The translations under genes and the position numbers were made by a program. The notes under the pieces are model-generated. The model saw only the letters and a list, made by a program, of their open reading frames with translations, was not told the origin of the DNA and searched no databases. A DNA stretch of 64,000 nt, from NCBI RefSeq assembly GCF_001279725.1, contig NZ_LGDE01000035.1:1-64000 (forward strand), given 5' to 3'. Positions 60,740 through 64,000 of this stretch are shown here, in pieces (position 1 is the first letter of the stretch; every line of letters starts with the position of its first letter). Source of the DNA: Streptomyces sp. WM4235. GTDB lineage: Bacteria; Actinomycetota; Actinomycetes; Streptomycetales; Streptomycetaceae.

Positions 60740-61122
60740 TGTTCGCTCTCCCCCTCTGGGATTTAGCGGTGTCTCAGCGCACGTAACGCGCGAGAGGCCG
60801 GACTTGTGCCCGACCTGAGGCGGAGATTTTGCCTCACATCAAGGTCTGTTACTCAATCGACACCCAGCCGCACGCCCGAAGGCGCATTTGGCTGGGATGA
60901 CGACCGGGACCGTACACGGTCCGGGGGCCGTCTTGCACAAACGCCACCCCGTGTATTTCCCGCCATCATGGGGGCCGGAAACCCGGACTTCCCGGGCGTT
61001 CCGGCCTTCCCCGGGTCACTGAACGCACATGACCCGACACTCGACAATGTGATCGATCACACAGGCCCCCTGACCACGACCGTTGTCCCGTTCAGCCAAC
61101 AGCGAACACACGGGACCGCAGG
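60740..61122. other. intergenic region between DUF4193 and cutS (383 bp)
   Basis: No credible gene. It holds the palindrome at 61048-61061 and a purine-rich leader right before DUF4193. No clear terminator stem follows the cutS stop. Confidence 0.55.
61048..61061. promoter_or_regulatory. TGTGATCGATCACA palindrome, Crp-like site
   Basis: Perfect 14-bp palindrome containing GTG-N6-CAC, the pattern described for Streptomyces Crp sites. It lies 62 bp beyond the cutS stop and ~310 bp upstream of the DUF4193 start. Functional binding is inference. Confidence 0.45.
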
Positions 61123-62370
61123 TCACAGGGGCAACGTGACACGCATCACGAGGCCACCGCCCTCGCGGGGCGTCGCCTGGATGCGGCCGCCGTGTGCGCG
61201 GGCCACGGAGCGCGCGATCGAGAGACCGAGCCCCACACCCTTGTCACTGCCCGTTCGTTCGGTACGCAGCCGCCTGAAGGGCTCGAAGAGGTTCTCCACC
61301 TCGTACGCGGGAACAACGGGACCCGTGTTCGATACGAGCAGCACCGCGTGACCGTGCTGGACCTCGGTGGTGACCTCCACCCAGCCGCCCTCCGCGACGT
61401 TGTACCGGACGCCGTTCTGCACCAGGTTGAGGGCGATCCGCTCCAGCAGCACGCCGTTGCCCTGGACGACCGCCAGGGCGCGTTCGCCGCGGATCTCCAC
61501 GCCCTTGGCACCGGCCTCGCCGCGCGCCTGGTCGATGGCCCGCGAGGCGACCTCGGCCAGGTCCACGGGCTTGCGTTCGATTATCTGGTTGTCGCTCCTG
61601 GCCAGCAGGAGCAGGCCTTCGACGAGCTGCTCGCTGCGCTCGTTGGTGGCGAGCAGCGTCTTGCCGAGCTGCTGGAGCTCCACCGGGGCCCCCGGGTCGG
61701 AGAGGTGCACCTCCAGGAGCGTCCTGTTGATCGCGAGCGGCGTCCGCAGCTCGTGCGAGGCGTTGGCCACGAACCGCTGCTGGGCCGTGAAGGCCCGCTC
61801 CAGCCGGTCGAGCATCTCGTCGAAGGTGTCGGCCAGCTCCTTGAGCTCGTCGTCCGGCCCGTCCAGCTCGATCCGCCGGGTCAGGTCGGAGCCGACCACC
61901 CGACGGGCGGTACGGGTGATCTTCCCCAGCGGCGAGAGCACCCGGCCGGCCATCGCGTAGCCGAAGGCGAAGGCGATGATGCTGAGGCCCAGCAGGGCCA
62001 TCAGCGACCGGCTGAGCAGGTCGTCCAGGGCGTGCCTGCGCTGTTCCAGGACGCAGGCGTTGATGGCGGCGTTGAACTGGTCGAGCGGCTGACCCTTGCC
62101 GGCCACCCCGGGGCAGGTGTTGCTGATGACCGTGACGTCGGTCCCGTCCACGATCTTGAAGGGCGTGCCGTTGCCCTCGCGCAGCGCCTGCGCCGCCAGC
62201 AGGTAGATGATCGACAGCAGCAGGATGCCCGCGATCAGGAACATCCCGCCGTACAGCAGGGTGAGCCGTATCCGGATCGTCGGCCGCAGCCAAGGGAAGG
62301 GACCCTCGGGCGGTCCGGGGTCCCAGGTGGGTTTCGGTGGCGCCGCGGGCGGCGCCGGTGTCGCTGCCAT
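61123..62370 (-). CDS. cutS: sensor histidine kinase CutS
   Basis: A 415-aa membrane histidine kinase. After a Pro-rich cytoplasmic start come membrane segment 1 (residues ~35-60) and an extracytoplasmic loop of ~70 residues with two cysteines (SNTCPG and NACVLEQ) that could form a disulfide. Segment 2 (~122-142) follows, then HAMP, the H-box ASHELRTPLA (H206), and the ATPase boxes (NLVQNGVRYN, GVGLGLSIARS). It is paired with the CutR-like regulator five bases upstream. CutRS of Streptomyces has been linked to copper, antibiotic production and secretion stress. The assignment rests on the near-identical look of the partner regulator to CutR. Confidence 0.82.
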   Translation of the reverse strand: MAATPAPPAAPPKPTWDPGPPEGPFPWLRPTIRIRLTLLYGGMFLIAGILLLSIIYLLAAQALREGNGTPFKIVDGTDVTVISNTCPGVAGKGQPLDQFNAAINACVLEQRRHALDDLLSRSLMALLGLSIIAFAFGYAMAGRVLSPLGKITRTARRVVGSDLTRRIELDGPDDELKELADTFDEMLDRLERAFTAQQRFVANASHELRTPLAINRTLLEVHLSDPGAPVELQQLGKTLLATNERSEQLVEGLLLLARSDNQIIERKPVDLAEVASRAIDQARGEAGAKGVEIRGERALAVVQGNGVLLERIALNLVQNGVRYNVAEGGWVEVTTEVQHGHAVLLVSNTGPVVPAYEVENLFEPFRRLRTERTGSDKGVGLGLSIARSVARAHGGRIQATPREGGGLVMRVTLPL

Positions 62371-62375
62371 CCCCG

Positions 62376-63029
62376 TCAGATCCGGTATCCGGAGCCCGGC
62401 ACGGTGACGATCACGGGCGGCTCGCCGAGCTTGCGCCGCAGGGTCATGACGGTCACCCGGACCACGTTGGTGAAGGGGTCGGTGTTCTCGTCCCAGGCCT
62501 TCTCCAGCAGCTGCTCGGCGGAGACCACCGTGCCCTCGCTGCGCATGAGGACCTCCAGCACCGCGAACTCCTTCGGCGCCAGCTGCACCTCCTTGCCCTC
62601 GCGGAAGACCTCGCGGCGGTTCGGGTCCAGCTTGATGCCGGCCCGCTCCAGCACGGGCGGCAGGGCCACGGTCGTACGCCGCCCGAGCGCCCGCACCCGC
62701 GCGGTGAGCTCGGTGAAGGCGAAGGGCTTGGGCAGGTAGTCGTCCGCCCCGAGCTCCAGCCCCTCGACCCGGTCGCTCACGTCGCCGGAGGCGGTGAGCA
62801 TCAGGACGCGGGTGGGCATGCCCAGCTCGACGATCTTGCGGCAGACGTCGTCGCCGTGCACGAGCGGGAGGTCCCGGTCGAGCACCACCACGTCGTAGTC
62901 GTTCACTCCGACGCGCTCAAGGGCCGCGGCGCCGTCGTACACGACGTCCACGGCCATGGCCTCCCGGCGCAGGCCGGTGGCCACCGCATCGGCGAGCAGC
63001 TGCTCGTCCTCGACGACGAGTACGCGCAC
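62376..63029 (-). CDS. cutR: response regulator CutR
   Basis: OmpR-type regulator of 217 aa, the same length as S. coelicolor CutR as I remember it, with the same opening VRVLVVEDEQLLADAVATGL. The receiver has E7/D8, phospho-acceptor D51 (VVLDRDLPLVHGDD) and K in LPKPFAF. The winged helix closes with VVRVTVMTLRRKLGEPPVIV. The GTG at 63029 has AAGGAAGGA upstream; the much longer open frame is non-coding leader. Five bases precede cutS, so the pair forms one operon. The 251-bp gap upstream is shared with a divergent 61-residue gene. Confidence 0.88.
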   Translation of the reverse strand: MRVLVVEDEQLLADAVATGLRREAMAVDVVYDGAAALERVGVNDYDVVVLDRDLPLVHGDDVCRKIVELGMPTRVLMLTASGDVSDRVEGLELGADDYLPKPFAFTELTARVRALGRRTTVALPPVLERAGIKLDPNRREVFREGKEVQLAPKEFAVLEVLMRSEGTVVSAEQLLEKAWDENTDPFTNVVRVTVMTLRRKLGEPPVIVTVPGSGYRI

Positions 63030-63280
63030 GTCGTTTCCTTCCTTAGAGCCCAGACGGGCACACCTGTATTGCGTCGACCATCCTGCACGTTTCGGCGGTA
63101 AACCGGCTGTAAGGCGCCGCTCGGCCGCCTTCCCCCGGGTGGAAGTGGGGATTCCCCGGCCTCGCGAGGTTTCTGGGCCCGGGGTGCCGGGGAGGACGAC
63201 TGCACACCCCGACCACTCCCTGACGGCGGACTGCCACGTGCTCACCCGTCGCCGACCCATGAAGAGGGGGCGCACCCACC

Positions 63281-63466
63281 ATGGACGCATTCACCGCAGG
63301 CCTTCTGCAGCGCATCGAGGCCACCCAGTCCGACCTCAGCAAGGCCCGTGAGACGGGCGACGACCACCTCGCCGATGTGGAACAGGCGGAGTTGGAGGAC
63401 CTCCAGCGCCTGGCCGCCGAACACGGGGTACCCGTGGAACACGGCGTATCCGTCACGGCCGCCTGA
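63281..63466 (+). CDS. small conserved-looking protein (61 aa)
   Basis: MDAFTAGLLQRIEATQSDL and the following charged residues predict a single amphipathic helical hairpin (residues ~5-47) with a short Val-rich tail. GAGGGGG lies at proper distance from the ATG, and third-position GC bias fits a real gene. It is divergent from cutR. No motif is recognised and no function is proposed. It is followed at ~90 bp by the convergent inositol-monophosphatase-type gene; a GC-rich complementary stretch around 63475-63520 (CCCCGGACCCC, GGCGCCCGGGGTC) may be a terminator. Confidence 0.7.
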   Translation: MDAFTAGLLQRIEATQSDLSKARETGDDHLADVEQAELEDLQRLAAEHGVPVEHGVSVTAA

Positions 63467-63558
63467 TCCCACCCCGCCCCGGACCCCCGACCCCGGCCGC
63501 CCACAGGGCGCCCGGGGTCTTTCCGTGGCCGGCCGCCGGACCGGGCCACGGAGGGACC

Positions 63559-64000
63559 TCAGTCGCGCCAGGCCTCCGCCTCGTCCAGCAGCGGTTGCAG
63601 CGAGGCGAACACGGCCGGGGTGGCCGCCAGCGCCAGTTCGCCCGAGGCGGGCCGCCCCGGGCGGCCTCCGGTCAGCGCCCCCGCCTCGCGCGCGATCAGC
63701 TCGCCCGCCGCCAGGTCCCAGGGGTTCAGCCCCCGCTCCCAGTACCCGTCCAGCCGCCCGGCGGCCACGTCGCACAGGTCCACGGCCGCCGAGCCGCCCC
63801 GCCGGATGTCCCGGACCAGCGGGATGATCCGCCGGGCGACCTCGGCCTGGTGCGCCCGCCGCGCCTGCACGTACGCGAATCCGGTCGCGATCAGCGCCTG
63901 GTCCAGCGGCGCCGGCGGCCGGCACGCGAGACGGGTGTCGCCCAGCCACGCCCCGTCCCCGAGCACCGCGTGGAACGTCTCCCCGCGCATCGGGGCCGCG
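63559..64000 (-). CDS. inositol-monophosphatase-family protein, N-terminal part outside window
   Basis: The frame continues past the right edge of the window, so only the C-terminal ~147 residues are seen. VDLCDVAAGRLDGYWERGLNPWDLAAGELIAREAGA contains the family's C-terminal signature W-D-x-A-A-G (metal-binding aspartate). The lead-in FHAVLGDGAWLGDTRL matches the segment after the central metal site. The family dephosphorylates inositol phosphate, histidinol phosphate or nucleotide 3'-phosphates; which of these applies needs the missing part. It converges with the 61-residue gene. Confidence 0.88.
   Translation of the reverse strand, partial: AAPMRGETFHAVLGDGAWLGDTRLACRPPAPLDQALIATGFAYVQARRAHQAEVARRIIPLVRDIRRGGSAAVDLCDVAAGRLDGYWERGLNPWDLAAGELIAREAGALTGGRPGRPASGELALAATPAVFASLQPLLDEAEAWRD

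Overview
The window is high-GC, actinobacterial chromosome, almost certainly Streptomyces or a very close relative. The signs are many GTG starts, tight 1-8 bp gene overlaps (ATGA, GTGA, TGATG), long GC hairpin terminators, and a housekeeping block (DUF3093, DUF3159, DUF3710, DUF4193, dut, CutRS) typical of that genus. No tRNA, rRNA or CRISPR array was seen.

Left arm, 1-12.6 kb. A ROK regulator cut by the window edge is followed by an adenosylcobalamin methylmalonyl-CoA mutase operon (mutA-mutB-meaB). Then come an asparaginase divergent from an Lrp/AsnC regulator, a DAO-type flavin oxidoreductase, and a paaN-like aldehyde dehydrogenase coupled to a short LuxR/ATPase regulator.

13-25 kb is a compact biosynthetic locus. 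It has a 2,484-residue NRPS (C-A-T-C-A-T-TE) whose first adenylation domain carries a textbook serine code and whose second belongs to the proline-type group. A flavin monooxygenase starts one base after the NRPS stop and a short-chain dehydrogenase overlaps the monooxygenase. A divergent alpha/beta hydrolase lies upstream, with an MFS exporter and LysR pair beyond it. The combination matches the Ser-Pro NRPS plus flavin monooxygenase logic of bacterial pyrrolizidine and brabantamide pathways.

26.2-30.6 kb holds a two-gene conflict-system candidate. A small EACC1-type protein overlaps a 1,305-residue protein that joins a caspase-like protease, a superfamily-1 helicase and a degenerate nuclease-like tail.

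30.8-47.2 kb is a 16.3-kb genomic island in the 3' end of a 23S rRNA uracil-methyltransferase-like gene. The 3' 65 bp of that gene are duplicated at the far end at 82% identity, and no integrase is visible. The island carries an SMC/RecF-like ATPase operon, ending in a TIGR04141/DUF6119 gene broken by one in-frame TGA, and a type I restriction-modification operon headed by an HTH / inactive methyltransferase / specificity-domain fusion. It also carries a divergent acidic coiled-coil gene. One inverted repeat, GCGATAAC-N4-GTTATCGC or a close variant, lies in both main promoter regions, with a half-site before the TIGR04141 gene, so the modules may share a regulator.

Right arm, 47-64 kb. The methyltransferase is followed by a potassium cluster (a KimA-like permease, two TrkA/RCK proteins and KdpDE without KdpFABC), DUF3159, an OB-fold protein, DUF3710, dut, a thioesterase, DUF3093, a hypothetical protein and DUF4193. 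CutS/CutR, a 61-residue protein and the C-terminal part of an inositol-monophosphatase-family gene end the window.
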